Shown here piece by piece: positions 5,981 through 5,994 of a stretch of DNA of 5,994 bases. The notes under the pieces were generated by a model. The model made no database searches. It was given only the letters and a program-made list of their open reading frames with translations, and was not told where the DNA came from. Each line of letters starts with the position of its first letter. Position 1 is the first letter of the stretch. The translations under genes and the position numbers were made by a program. Origin of the DNA: Brachybacterium sp. (GTDB lineage: Bacteria > Actinomycetota > Actinomycetes > Actinomycetales > Dermabacteraceae); the NCBI GenBank assembly GCA_027322375.1, contig DAHVRS010000564.1:1-5994 (forward strand), in the 5' to 3' direction.

Positions 5981-5994
5981 CCGATCCCTCACAG

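Noticed and set aside
5009..5992. 327-codon open frame on the minus strand opposite nusG
   Set aside because: It is the shadow of the biased nusG reading frame. The Gly/Val/Leu/Asp-rich product resembles no family.
1..5994. Mobile element, CRISPR, phage or defence genes
   Set aside because: No transposase, integrase, spaced-repeat array, attachment site at the tRNA 3' end or foreign base composition is visible. All genes are chromosomal housekeeping or metabolic types.

Overview
This window reads as ordinary chromosome from a high-GC (about 70 % by eye) Gram-positive actinobacterium. The codon third positions are strongly G/C, the tRNA lacks an encoded CCA, NusG carries the long acidic N-terminus seen in Actinobacteria, and the aminotransferase and adenosine-deaminase-like proteins have actinobacterial signatures. 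The gene order (lactonase, galK, add-like, aspartate-type aminotransferase, tRNA-Trp, secE, nusG) made me think of Micrococcales, perhaps a Brachybacterium-like genus. That placement is inference from memory, not a computed match.

Layout. Positions 1-536 hold the 3' half of a beta-propeller lactonase (6-phosphogluconolactonase type), cut by the window edge. After a 129-base gap with a possible promoter and a GC-rich structured leader comes galK (666-1931), with all galactokinase motifs intact. galK converges on the next gene across a 117-base gap that holds two strong tandem hairpins, probably a bidirectional terminator. On the minus strand, the aminotransferase (4422-3154) is followed 55 bases later by the adenosine-deaminase-family gene (3098-2049), probably one operon. 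The junction between them is a small array of GGCTCAG-like repeats. A 204-base divergent region then separates this operon from a plus-strand translation/secretion/transcription cluster: tRNA-Trp(CCA) at 4627-4699, secE and nusG. The window ends 14 bases after the nusG stop, where rplK would be expected.

How the genes work together. The lactonase and galK belong to sugar catabolism: the oxidative pentose phosphate route and the first step of the Leloir pathway. galT and galE are not next to galK here. The add-like enzyme and the aminotransferase handle purine (or a related aminopurine) and amino-acid/oxo-acid metabolism. tRNA-Trp, secE and nusG form the conserved housekeeping block that usually leads into rplK-rplA.

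No previously undescribed system was found. The points worth checking are non-coding or substrate-level: competing hairpins ending at the 5' end of tRNA-Trp, a 12-bp hairpin between the tRNA and secE that bears on the secE start, a repeat array between the minus-strand genes, the galK leader structure, the uncertain substrate of the deaminase, and the Arg/Lys-free acidic arm of NusG. No gap without a gene exceeds about 205 bases.
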